A stretch of 64,000 bases of DNA from Chitinophaga sancti. GTDB lineage: Bacteria > Bacteroidota > Bacteroidia > Chitinophagales > Chitinophagaceae. Within the stretch, counting starts at the first letter, position 1, and the number at the start of each line of letters is the position of its first letter. The stretch is taken from assembly GCF_034087045.1 (NCBI RefSeq), contig NZ_CP139247.1:6970001-7034000 (forward strand), in the 5' to 3' direction. Positions 41,855-49,704 of this stretch are shown piece after piece. The position numbers and the translations under genes were made by a program. The notes below the pieces were generated by a model. That model made no database searches. It was not told where the DNA came from and was given only the letters and a program-made list of their open reading frames with translations.

Positions 41855-42451
41855 GAATGCTGATACTTTTTAATTTATCCCTCCCGGTAAATATCTTCCC
41901 CCCGGAAAGCAGTTATAGATACTATGCAATTTGGCAATTTTACAGCATCCCAAATGAGGAATGAGGTAAAATGGCATTTTTTGTAGGTATAAAGTTTAAT
42001 TTACCGTATTTCTACGCATGAAGTTCCGGAGAAATACTGGCTCTATATTCATAGTATGGATGTAACTTGCATGTTAACTAATCGAACATGGAAAAAAATT
42101 AAAGCAAAGGATTTGTTTGAATTTCAAGATTTAGTTTTAATTTCACGACATCATTTACCTTTTTACCCCAAAAGCGATAGATAGCATATTGACAAACCTA
42201 AAAGGTAAATGGATCACAACATTCATTTTTTGGAAGAACCTGGTAATTTTCAACTAATTTATTTACCCCAAAACACAACTATTCAGTAATGAATCATCAC
42301 TGATTTTTCATCGAACTGTAGCGCGTCTGTGAACAGAGAATTCCCTACCATAAAGGGAATCACGCATCTAATACTTTACTGTACTTTACGCATATCATCC
42401 TGCATGATATAGTGTCTGGTTATTCCATGTCGTTAATTTAATCAATTAGCA
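41855..42451. promoter_or_regulatory. 597-base control region upstream of the injection system operon
   Basis: This AT-rich gap has no plausible gene. The heptamer ATTTACC or its complement GGTAAAT occurs five times (41886, 41999, 42153, 42204, 42261). Two of these sit in a 12-base inverted pair (42152-42163 and 42200-42211), and TTTACCCCAAAA is repeated at 42162 and 42262. A further 7-bp hairpin lies at 42340-42360. I did not find a full -33/-7 promoter. The repeats could be sites for a regulator of cluster B. Confidence 0.55.
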
Positions 42452-43042
42452 ATGATTGATCGTGCACTTTTGTTGTTGAAAGAAGAGCTGGAATCTTATC
42501 TGAGCATTACTGATGCTGCAGCGACTGTTGTTATTGACAACATCGGTCTTTTTGAAACAGCCTCCGGTACACAACTACCGGACAACATCGTACTTACCCT
42601 TGTCAATCTTGAGGAGGAAAGTACACTAAAGAATAATACACCCCTGAAGAAAGGCAGCAGCAGCGCTGTATACCAGAATCCTCCGGTGTTCCTTAACCTG
42701 TATGTACTGTTTGTATGTAACTACGGTGGCAGCAAGTACGTAGATGCGTTGAAGCGATTGAGCTACGTGATTCAGTTTGTACAGGGGAAAAGTTCTTTTC
42801 ATTATGCTTCCGATACCGGCAGTTTGCCACCCGGCGAAGATGTACTGGATATGAAGTTTACCCTGGAGCTTTATACCCTTACCTTCGAACAGATCAACCA
42901 TTTGTGGGGATCTCTGGGTGGCAGACAAATGCCATTTGTTATGTATAAACTCCGTCTTATTGCACTCACGTCGAACAACCGACTGCGAGAAGTACCACTC
43001 ATTGAAGAAATAGAAAATAATAACGCCCCCATAAACAGGTGA
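42452..43042 (+). CDS. DUF4255 tail terminator/cap protein (Pvc16/Afp16-like)
   Basis: This 196-residue protein has the DUF4255 pattern: an N-terminal helix (D-R-A-L-L-L-L-K-E-E-L), L-P-D-N-I-V-L-T-L-V-N-L-E-E-E-S-T-L, and P-P-V-F-L-N-L-Y-V-L-F-V. In the second half A-L-K-R-L-S-Y-V-I-Q-F-V-Q-G and F-E-Q-I-N-H-L-W-G-S-L-G are present. In extracellular contractile injection systems (eCIS) this protein caps tube and sheath. It is the first gene of cluster B, as in many Bacteroidota eCIS loci. Confidence 0.9.
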   Translation: MIDRALLLLKEELESYLSITDAAATVVIDNIGLFETASGTQLPDNIVLTLVNLEEESTLKNNTPLKKGSSSAVYQNPPVFLNLYVLFVCNYGGSKYVDALKRLSYVIQFVQGKSSFHYASDTGSLPPGEDVLDMKFTLELYTLTFEQINHLWGSLGGRQMPFVMYKLRLIALTSNNRLREVPLIEEIENNNAPINR

Positions 43043-43049
43043 TCTAACC

Positions 43050-44327
43050 ATGCAAACTATATATAAAATATTGTTTGAGGTAAAGGTGCTGCATGAATTC
43101 TATCTCACCAATCCAAAAGGTGATTCTATATTTGATCTGGACAACCAGGCAGACCGCCTGTTATTCCTTAGTGACAGGCTGGATAAAGATGCTCCGGCTG
43201 TCAATAACGATATCAGCTTTGAGGTGCCTTCCGCACTGAATCAGTTGTTCAGAGATCATCATCTGCGCCTGCTCCCCTCTTACTCAGGTTGTAAAGTTGG
43301 CATTGAAGTCACCGCCTCTTTCCTGCCGGACGGCACGCGGGTATATACCCCCAAAATACCGCTGCCTGCAGATTTGACGGTTACGATACTCCTCCGGGTG
43401 AAAAATCCCGTCTTTCATACCATTACCAATTCACGTATTGTTAATCCTGTGCCAGCCACCTATTACTTTAGTAATGATAGTGTGCTCAGTGCGCTTAATT
43501 TCCCTGCGCTTAACAGCCGCATTGCAGACTTTACTGCAGGGTATGCATATGAACAGGGAGAACTCGCGACGATCGCCCCCAACAGCGTTAAGGCATATTA
43601 TATTGATAATAATGCAGACAAGTGGTTGCCATTGCATGGCAATGACTACGTGAATGAGGGTGATCGTTGTTTGCTGCCACTGAGATTTAATTTTACTTTC
43701 CCTGCTGGTGCAAATGTGACACAGGCCACCTTCACACTTAAAGATAGCGGAGGTAATGTGGTGAATACATTTGTCGCTCAAAATGCGGGTGGCTTACAAA
43801 AAGTAGCACTCAACTACAGCAATCTTTCCTTAGTTAACTATATTAAATATTCACTTGAAGTAGCAGGTGACAATAGCTATGCCTGGCAACATGCTGTGAT
43901 CTTTTCCGATACAAACGGCTGGGCTACCCTGCAATTCAAACCACGTGTTACGAATGCGGCGTTCAATCTGCTGGATGATCAGGGTTACCTCATTACCCGC
44001 AAACCACCGGTGGGCAATATTAACGACCCACCCGTGTTCGAGCTGAGGATTCCGAGCAGGTTGACCTACTGGCGCTATGTGCATGCAAACAGATTACCAT
44101 TTGATCAGACCAATTACCCCGATGAATTATTGAATTACCAGAACGGATCACTCATTAGCAAAAGCCCCAGGAATTCCACTTATCATTCCACTTATTTTCA
44201 GAAACCGGACAATTCATTTTTCTTCCTGCCAAACCCGGAAGACTATGGCATGATTCGTAGTGAAAATAAACAGCTATTCACAGAAATTATGCTACCCACT
44301 TCAAAACTCTTTCCGGTAGCACCTTAA
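43050..44327 (+). CDS. Unknown conserved protein of the injection system
   Basis: This 425-residue soluble protein lies between the DUF4255 cap and the sheath, 7 bases after the former. It starts Y-K-I-L-F-E-V-K-V-L-H-E-F-Y-L and is rich in beta strands. An Ig-like middle (F-T-L-K-D-S-G-G-N-V-V-N-T-F) is followed by P-P-V-F-E-L-R-I-P-S-R-L-T-Y-W-R-Y. No enzyme motif or signal peptide is present. Its invariant-looking position suggests a structural or assembly role, perhaps at the cap end. I cannot name a family. Confidence 0.75.
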   Translation: MQTIYKILFEVKVLHEFYLTNPKGDSIFDLDNQADRLLFLSDRLDKDAPAVNNDISFEVPSALNQLFRDHHLRLLPSYSGCKVGIEVTASFLPDGTRVYTPKIPLPADLTVTILLRVKNPVFHTITNSRIVNPVPATYYFSNDSVLSALNFPALNSRIADFTAGYAYEQGELATIAPNSVKAYYIDNNADKWLPLHGNDYVNEGDRCLLPLRFNFTFPAGANVTQATFTLKDSGGNVVNTFVAQNAGGLQKVALNYSNLSLVNYIKYSLEVAGDNSYAWQHAVIFSDTNGWATLQFKPRVTNAAFNLLDDQGYLITRKPPVGNINDPPVFELRIPSRLTYWRYVHANRLPFDQTNYPDELLNYQNGSLISKSPRNSTYHSTYFQKPDNSFFFLPNPEDYGMIRSENKQLFTEIMLPTSKLFPVAP

Positions 44328-44362
44328 ACCTTCAATCTTTAAAATTTTATAAACAAGAACAT

Positions 44363-45769
44363 ATGGCAGAATATAAAACCCCGGGCGTCTACATAGAAGA
44401 GATTCCCAAATTGCCCCCTTCCATCGCTTCCGTAGAAACAGCTATTCCTGCCTTTATCGGCTATACGGAAAAGGCCCAGTGGAAAGTGGCCGGCGACCTC
44501 ACAAATAAACCCTGGCGCATTGAATCCATGCTGGAATACGAATTGTATTTCGGCGGTGCCAAACCCGATGCAGGTATTGAAATCACCGTCGATACCACAC
44601 AGGGTAAAGTAGATATTCAGGGGGCCATCAATGCAGAACTCCGCTCCAAATACCTGATGTATTATTCCCTGCAAATGTTCTTTATCAATGGTGGCGGACC
44701 ATGCTATGTCACTTCGGTAGGCGGTTATTCCGATGGAGATGTGATCCTCGATGCCGACCTGCAGGTCGGCCTTGCTGAAGTAGAAAAGATAGATGAAGTA
44801 ACCCTCTTACTTTTCCCGGATGCGATCAACATGGCCAGTGCAGGTAACTACTACGCACTGTATGCCCTTGCTATTGCACAGTGTGTAAAACTGAAAGATC
44901 GCTTTACGGTACTGGATGTGTTTCCTGATCCTGCAAATGCCGGCAACTGGCGACTGGATGTGGATTTCCTGCGCAATACGCTCTCTGGCACGACAGATGA
45001 TCTGAAGTATGCTGCTGTTTATTTCCCCCGTATTTATACAAGAACAGATTTCACTTATAACGAAGGAGATGTAAAGATCATCAGCAATGGTGCAGGCGAT
45101 ATCGGTGCTACCCTCACTGAACTCAAATCAAATAACAACGCTTACTACAACATGGCCCGGGGCGCTATCAATGATATCCAGATGCTGCTGCCTGCTTCGT
45201 CTGCAGTAGTAGGGGTATATGCGACTGTCGATAACAACCGTGGTGTGTGGAAAGCACCTGCCAATGTAAATATCGAATACGCAGTTGCTCCTGAAATGCT
45301 CATTACGCAGGAAGATCAGGAAAACCTGAATGTAGACACTACCGCCGGTAAGTCTATCAATGTAATCCGTTCATTTCCGGGAAGGGGCCCAGCCATCATC
45401 TGGGGTGCACGTACACTGGCAGGTAATGACAACGAATGGCGCTACATTCCTGTACGCAGGTTCTTCAACATGGTAGAGGAATCGACCAAAAATGCCGCTC
45501 AGCAATTCGTATTCGAGCCCAATGACCGTAACACCTGGATCAGGGTACGATCTATGATCGAGAACTACCTCACTCAGCAATGGAAGGCCGGCGCACTGAT
45601 GGGCACTACCACCCGCGAAGCGTTTTATGTAAGGATTGGTCTTGGTGAAACCATGACTGAACAAGACATATGGGAAGGGCGTATGATCGTGGAAATTGGA
45701 TTGGCGGTAGTAAGACCTGCCGAGTTTATCATACTCCGGTTCATGCATAAAATGCTGACGGAAGCATAA
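44363..45769 (+). CDS. Contractile sheath protein of eCIS (Pvc2/Afp2-like)
   Basis: This 468-residue protein starts M-A-E-Y-K-T-P-G-V-Y-I-E-E-I-P, the hallmark of sheath proteins. It has I-P-A-F-I-G-Y-T-E-K-A, and the C-terminal sheath core I-N-V-I-R-S-F-P-G-R-G-P-A-I-I-W-G-A-R-T-L, W-R-Y-I-P-V-R-R-F-F-N-M-V-E-E-S, then F-E-P-N-D-R-N-T-W. It forms the outer contractile cylinder that drives the inner tube. Only one sheath gene is visible, whereas Afp/PVC clusters carry several. The C-terminal domain matches the usual fold. Confidence 0.95.
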   Translation: MAEYKTPGVYIEEIPKLPPSIASVETAIPAFIGYTEKAQWKVAGDLTNKPWRIESMLEYELYFGGAKPDAGIEITVDTTQGKVDIQGAINAELRSKYLMYYSLQMFFINGGGPCYVTSVGGYSDGDVILDADLQVGLAEVEKIDEVTLLLFPDAINMASAGNYYALYALAIAQCVKLKDRFTVLDVFPDPANAGNWRLDVDFLRNTLSGTTDDLKYAAVYFPRIYTRTDFTYNEGDVKIISNGAGDIGATLTELKSNNNAYYNMARGAINDIQMLLPASSAVVGVYATVDNNRGVWKAPANVNIEYAVAPEMLITQEDQENLNVDTTAGKSINVIRSFPGRGPAIIWGARTLAGNDNEWRYIPVRRFFNMVEESTKNAAQQFVFEPNDRNTWIRVRSMIENYLTQQWKAGALMGTTTREAFYVRIGLGETMTEQDIWEGRMIVEIGLAVVRPAEFIILRFMHKMLTEA

Positions 45770-45794
45770 AATTTAATCTTTCAAACGATTTGTT

Positions 45795-46793
45795 ATGGAC
45801 ATACCGCAAAAACAACAATCCACCAATACAGATAAATGTAAGGACAAGGATAACGCCACCCAAAAGAGCATCAATACCCAAAGAAGTATTGTATGCAGCA
45901 ATCTCTATGATACTGCTGCGTCGCTGGGTAAGGCGGAGAAAAAATATGACGGCGTCAGCGAGCTGCTGAATGAAAAGAAATGTCTCTTTGTAAAAACAGA
46001 AGACAACTACCGCCGCTATCGCAACCTGGAAATGACCACCGCCACTGAGCTGCTCATTACCAACGAATCACTGAAGTCTAACATGGACACCTACAAAAAG
46101 TGGAATAGCGCTTTGGGTGCCGCCCTGAAAGACATTGCGAAAAAAGCAAAAGAAGTAAAAACAAAATTCGCTGACCTGAAAGATGCTGCCGGTAAGCTGG
46201 ACAGCGCTATCAATGACAGCTGCAACTGCTCCCAGTACAAAGCACTTACCGGAAAGAGCCGTGAGAACTGCAACTGTGGCGAAGGTGGCAAACAGGTGAT
46301 CGCTGCCTGCGCCCAATCAGAAGAGATTCTGAATGATCTGGTGAATATGCCCAAAGCACTGGCATCAGACATTGATACCATCTTCCAGAGTGCCGCTGAT
46401 GTAGCAGGTATCCAGCTCTTCTCTAATCTCGAAACATTGGAGCCACTGGAAAAAACGTTGTCCGATCAGTCTAAACTTTTTGAAGCACACATCAGTGGCG
46501 TGATGAAAACACGCAAGACAGACCTGGACAAACTACAGGATGATGTAGTAAAACAGGTACAGGAAGTGACCAGGGCTATAACCGATCGCCATTATCAGCG
46601 CAGTATTCTGGAAGGCTATTACGATGCAGCAAGACATCTGTGCTGCCCTCCATGCGATTGCGTACAGGTAGGCGAAAGCAACTATTCACCCCGTCTGAAA
46701 GGATGCAGTGATGCCATCTGCAACATCTGTGATGAAGTAAAAGATGCCTTCTGCTGTAAACCTGTCACCCAGGAAGAAGAAGCTAATTGTTAA
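45795..46793 (+). CDS. Cysteine-rich coiled-coil protein 1 of the injection system
   Basis: This 332-residue protein has no signal peptide and 18 cysteines in clusters: C-N-C and N-C-N-C near 143-160, L-C-C-P-P-C-D-C near 289-296, then G-C, I-C-N-I-C, F-C-C and a C-terminal N-C. The middle is helical with heptad-like runs (K-K-A-K-E-V-K-T-K-F-A-D-L-K-D-A-A). It sits between sheath and tube, where no canonical eCIS gene is expected. The cysteine spacing suggests metal sites or disulfides formed after release. It may be a structural, cargo or capping protein. I recognise no family. Confidence 0.8.
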   Translation: MDIPQKQQSTNTDKCKDKDNATQKSINTQRSIVCSNLYDTAASLGKAEKKYDGVSELLNEKKCLFVKTEDNYRRYRNLEMTTATELLITNESLKSNMDTYKKWNSALGAALKDIAKKAKEVKTKFADLKDAAGKLDSAINDSCNCSQYKALTGKSRENCNCGEGGKQVIAACAQSEEILNDLVNMPKALASDIDTIFQSAADVAGIQLFSNLETLEPLEKTLSDQSKLFEAHISGVMKTRKTDLDKLQDDVVKQVQEVTRAITDRHYQRSILEGYYDAARHLCCPPCDCVQVGESNYSPRLKGCSDAICNICDEVKDAFCCKPVTQEEEANC

Positions 46794-46810
46794 ATTCTAA
46801 AACCCCGCAA

Positions 46811-47863
46811 ATGTCTACTACCTATAATTACGACGCATTGGCAGCTGGCTGGGACGCTAAGATCGCCGATTGCTGCAACACCAACACCACCAGCGATGGT
46901 GGTTGTACTGACTGTTGCTACGACACCTGGCAGGATCAGCTGAAAGACGTAACGCAGCGCTCTGCTTCCGTTACTGAAAAGACTACACAGCTCCAGAATA
47001 AGATCGCCTTTATTTCAGACAGACGCAGCCGCTATAAAGTATGGCTCGATGAACTGGATAAAGCTGAAACCCTGGCACGCAACATCTGCCACCAGCTGGA
47101 AATAATTGCTACCCAGGCAGATAAGATCTGGTACAATGCCAGCAAAGCCTGCAAGGCGATTGAAACCCTATTCTGTATGGTCAGGGATTTCTACAGCCAG
47201 GTAGATTATATAAAAAAAAGATACGATGACCTGCAGATCTGCATCCAGAAGAATGACGATCCGGCCCTTGAAAAAGGTAAAGGCATCCTGAAAGCACTCG
47301 ATGACTATGGCACCAAACTGAATGCCATTATCGCTACACGCGACGCCCTGATTGCACAGGCCATCGAAGCCGTAAGACTCGCAAACCTGATCATCGATGC
47401 AATAACAAGTAAAGACTGCACCTGCGATTTCAAACCATGCGATGGTAATTACCAACCATTCAAAACACAGCATGACGGTAAGAACTACTATGGTCTTAAA
47501 ACCATCATCACTACCTGGTACAATGTATTGGGTTGTGCCAGCGGTTGTCCTGGCGACGGTACAAGCCCTGCAGCATCGGCCACTGCACTCGTGAAGAAGA
47601 ACACCGGTCCTTCATCCGACGACGATTGTGGTACTGACAATGGCAACGATACCTGCGAACTGACTCCCATCCTCTCCTTCCCCATCTGTGCGGATAGTTA
47701 CCGTACGACTGTAAAAGCCCTTTTTGACAAAGATGATCAATCGCTGCTGGCCCTGTCTAAAAAGCTGAAAGAAGCCAATAAAGACAAGGAAGCACTAGAC
47801 GCCTGCAAGAGTAGTCTCACCAACGCAATTGCAGTAGTAGATCCAAAATCAAGGTGTAATTAA
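46811..47863 (+). CDS. Cysteine-rich coiled-coil protein 2 of the injection system
   Basis: The start at 46811 (M-S-T-T-Y-N-Y-D-A-L) is preferred to 46787, which would overlap the previous gene. The 350-residue protein has 19 cysteines, including D-C-C, G-C-T-D-C-C near the N-terminus, K-D-C-T-C and L-G-C-A-S-G-C-P-G in the middle, and D-C, T-C, I-C, A-C later. Its long helix region has R-Y-K-V-W near the position where protein 1 has R-Y-R-N-L, and an aromatic pair W-Y-N-A-S comparable to W-N-S-A-L. The two may be distant paralogues. The function is unknown. It precedes the first tube gene. Confidence 0.8.
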   Translation: MSTTYNYDALAAGWDAKIADCCNTNTTSDGGCTDCCYDTWQDQLKDVTQRSASVTEKTTQLQNKIAFISDRRSRYKVWLDELDKAETLARNICHQLEIIATQADKIWYNASKACKAIETLFCMVRDFYSQVDYIKKRYDDLQICIQKNDDPALEKGKGILKALDDYGTKLNAIIATRDALIAQAIEAVRLANLIIDAITSKDCTCDFKPCDGNYQPFKTQHDGKNYYGLKTIITTWYNVLGCASGCPGDGTSPAASATALVKKNTGPSSDDDCGTDNGNDTCELTPILSFPICADSYRTTVKALFDKDDQSLLALSKKLKEANKDKEALDACKSSLTNAIAVVDPKSRCN

Positions 47864-47897
47864 TCAAATTTTATCACGCTCAAAAATATAAATGCAT

Positions 47898-48368
47898 ATG
47901 GCAGCTAAAGGCGATTACCCAATTCCTAAATTCCATTTCCAGGTAGAATGGGGTACAGATTTCAGGATGGGATTTACCGAAGTAAGCGGTCTTGATTTCG
48001 AAACCGAAGTGATAGAATACCGCGAAGGTAACAGCAAGAAATACAATAAGTCTAAACAGGCAGGCTTGCGTAAGTTCAGCAATATAACGCTGAAGCGCGG
48101 CACCTTTGAAGGGGACTTTGACTTCTATAATGAATGGTCCAAGACCTATTACTTCCAGGAAGGTAACAAAACAGGCTCCAAATACCGTAGAACGGTTACC
48201 ATCAAACTGCTGAACGAAAACCATGAAGCCATCATCACCTGGAAACTGCTCAACGCATGGCCGTCCAAAGTGCAGTCTACCGACCTGAAAGCCGATGCCA
48301 ATGAAGTGGCCATCGAGACAATGGAACTGGTACATGAAGGACTTGAAATCATGGAAGCTAACAACTAA
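47898..48368 (+). CDS. Tail tube protein 1 of eCIS (gp19-like)
   Basis: The start at 47898 (M-A-A-K-G-D-Y-P) fits family length better than 47892. The 156-residue protein shows the T4 gp19/DUF-type tube pattern: Y-P-I-P-K-F-H-F-Q-V-E-W-G, then G-F-T-E-V-S-G-L-D-F-E-T-E-V-I-E-Y-R-E-G, N-I-T-L-K-R-G-T-F-E-G-D, W-K-L-L-N-A-W-P-S-K-V. Hexamers of this protein stack to make the inner tube. It lies just before a second, related tube gene. Confidence 0.95.
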   Translation: MAAKGDYPIPKFHFQVEWGTDFRMGFTEVSGLDFETEVIEYREGNSKKYNKSKQAGLRKFSNITLKRGTFEGDFDFYNEWSKTYYFQEGNKTGSKYRRTVTIKLLNENHEAIITWKLLNAWPSKVQSTDLKADANEVAIETMELVHEGLEIMEANN

Positions 48369-48370
48369 TC

Positions 48371-48835
48371 ATGGCAGAAAATGTAGCAAATTCCTTTTAT
48401 CAGGCCGTGAACTTCCACTTCAGGGTGGAGTTCGTAACCGACAAGGAGAACATTGATGTGCGCTTTCAGTCAGTAAGCGGACTAGATGCCACGCTGGATA
48501 CGGAGACGATAAAGGAAGGCGGCGAAAACCGCTTTGAGCACGTGATTCCGGTGAGAAGAAAGTACGGCCCCCTCGTATTGAAGAGGGGGCTGTTATCTCC
48601 CTCGCAAAGCGCGATGCTGACCCAATGGCTGAAAGACGCCTTTGATCATGAGCAGGTGAAACCCATTCAACTGCTACAGGTATCACTGCTGAATGAAGAC
48701 CATGAAACACTCATGCTCTGGAAACTCAGCAATGTATGGCCACGCAGCTGGAAGATAGGTGAGCTGAATGCTGAACGGGGAGAGGTACTGATCGAAACAC
48801 TGGAACTCAATTATAACAGATTAATCTTCGAATAA
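48371..48835 (+). CDS. Tail tube protein 2 of eCIS (baseplate-proximal, gp19-like)
   Basis: This 154-residue protein shows the same fold as tube 1: F-H-F-R-V-E-F, then S-V-S-G-L-D-A-T-L-D-T-E-T-I-K-E-G-G-E-N, L-V-L-K-R-G-L-L, W-K-L-S-N-V-W-P-R-S-W-K, and E-T-L-E-L-N-Y-N. In eCIS a second tube protein forms the first ring on the hub (Pvc5/Afp5-like). It follows tube 1 by 2 bases and precedes DUF5908 by 1 base. Confidence 0.93.
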   Translation: MAENVANSFYQAVNFHFRVEFVTDKENIDVRFQSVSGLDATLDTETIKEGGENRFEHVIPVRRKYGPLVLKRGLLSPSQSAMLTQWLKDAFDHEQVKPIQLLQVSLLNEDHETLMLWKLSNVWPRSWKIGELNAERGEVLIETLELNYNRLIFE

Positions 48836-48836
48836 C

Positions 48837-49019
48837 ATGCCTATAGAGATCAGAGAGCTGGTGATCAAAGCCACCGTGACCGATGATGCAAATGCCGGCA
48901 GCGGCAGTGCCGGCAAGTCAGGCAGCGGTGATAACAACAGCGTATCACCAGGCGAAGAAATGATAAAGGATACCCTGGACAAGATCATGGATGCTATAAA
49001 AGATAGAAATGAGCGATAA
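48837..49019 (+). CDS. DUF5908 small protein
   Basis: This 60-residue protein begins M-P-I-E-I-R-E-L-V-I-K-A-T-V, which is the DUF5908 signature in Bacteroidota contractile injection clusters. A Gly/Ser/Asn-rich linker and a short helical end follow. Its role is unknown; a baseplate peptide or assembly linker is possible. It overlaps the next gene by 11 bases. Confidence 0.85.
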   Translation: MPIEIRELVIKATVTDDANAGSGSAGKSGSGDNNSVSPGEEMIKDTLDKIMDAIKDRNER

Positions 49020-49704
49020 TAATCACCTGGTAAAGCTGAAGATACACTCCTTCCCCAACCGTGACTTTACGGGTGCAGAAACGGTATTTACCGTGCCTGT
49101 AAACCCGGAGTCGTTCACCAAAAACTACAAGGTTGACCTGGATGAAAGAAGAGGGCATGGCAACAGTGGTACGGATGTACGATTCAAATCGACTGCACCT
49201 GAAGAGTTGCGGCTTGAATTTATCCTTGATGGTACCGGCACCATGGAAGGTTACCTCGATGCACTGAAGACAGTGCCTGTACACGACCAGCTACAGTCAT
49301 TTCTGAAATGCGTGTATAACATGGACGGCAATATTCACCGCCCACGTTTCCTGCTCATCATCTGGGGATCGGAGATTAAATTTCGCTGCGTACTCTCCAA
49401 TCTTGATATCAATCATACCCTCTTTACACCAGAAGGTAATCCACTGCGTGTAAAGCTGAATGCCACCTTCCTGAACTATGTAGCCAGACAGGAACGACTG
49501 GCACAGGACAGGCAAAGCTCCCCTGACCTGACCCACTATAGAAAGGTAGTACAGGGAGACAGGCTGGACAACCTGACCAATACTATTTATAACGATCCCG
49601 CCTATGTGATGCAGGTGGCGAAGGTAAATGGCCTGAGCACCATCCGTAGCGTCAAAGCAGGTTCCGAACTTTATTTCCCACCCTTTGACCAAACTGAAAA
49701 GTAA
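49009..49704 (+). CDS. LysM-containing eCIS baseplate/tube adaptor (Pvc7/Afp7-like)
   Basis: This 231-residue protein has an N-terminal beta-rich CIS domain (F-T-V-P-V-N-P-E-S-F-T-K-N-Y-K-V, L-R-L-E-F-I-L-D-G-T-G). A C-terminal LysM domain follows: Y-R-K-V-V-Q-G-D-R-L-D-N-L-T-N-T-I-Y-N-D-P, then V-N-G-L, and a final G-S-E-L-Y-F-P-P. In Afp/PVC systems this protein clamps the tube to the hub. It is in the expected place, with TAATG coupling to the spike gene. Confidence 0.93.
   Translation: MSDNNHLVKLKIHSFPNRDFTGAETVFTVPVNPESFTKNYKVDLDERRGHGNSGTDVRFKSTAPEELRLEFILDGTGTMEGYLDALKTVPVHDQLQSFLKCVYNMDGNIHRPRFLLIIWGSEIKFRCVLSNLDINHTLFTPEGNPLRVKLNATFLNYVARQERLAQDRQSSPDLTHYRKVVQGDRLDNLTNTIYNDPAYVMQVAKVNGLSTIRSVKAGSELYFPPFDQTEK

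Noticed and set aside
41886..42273. CRISPR-like spacing of the ATTTACC heptamers
   Set aside because: Repeats are only 7-12 bases, unevenly spaced and in both orientations; no cas genes in the window.
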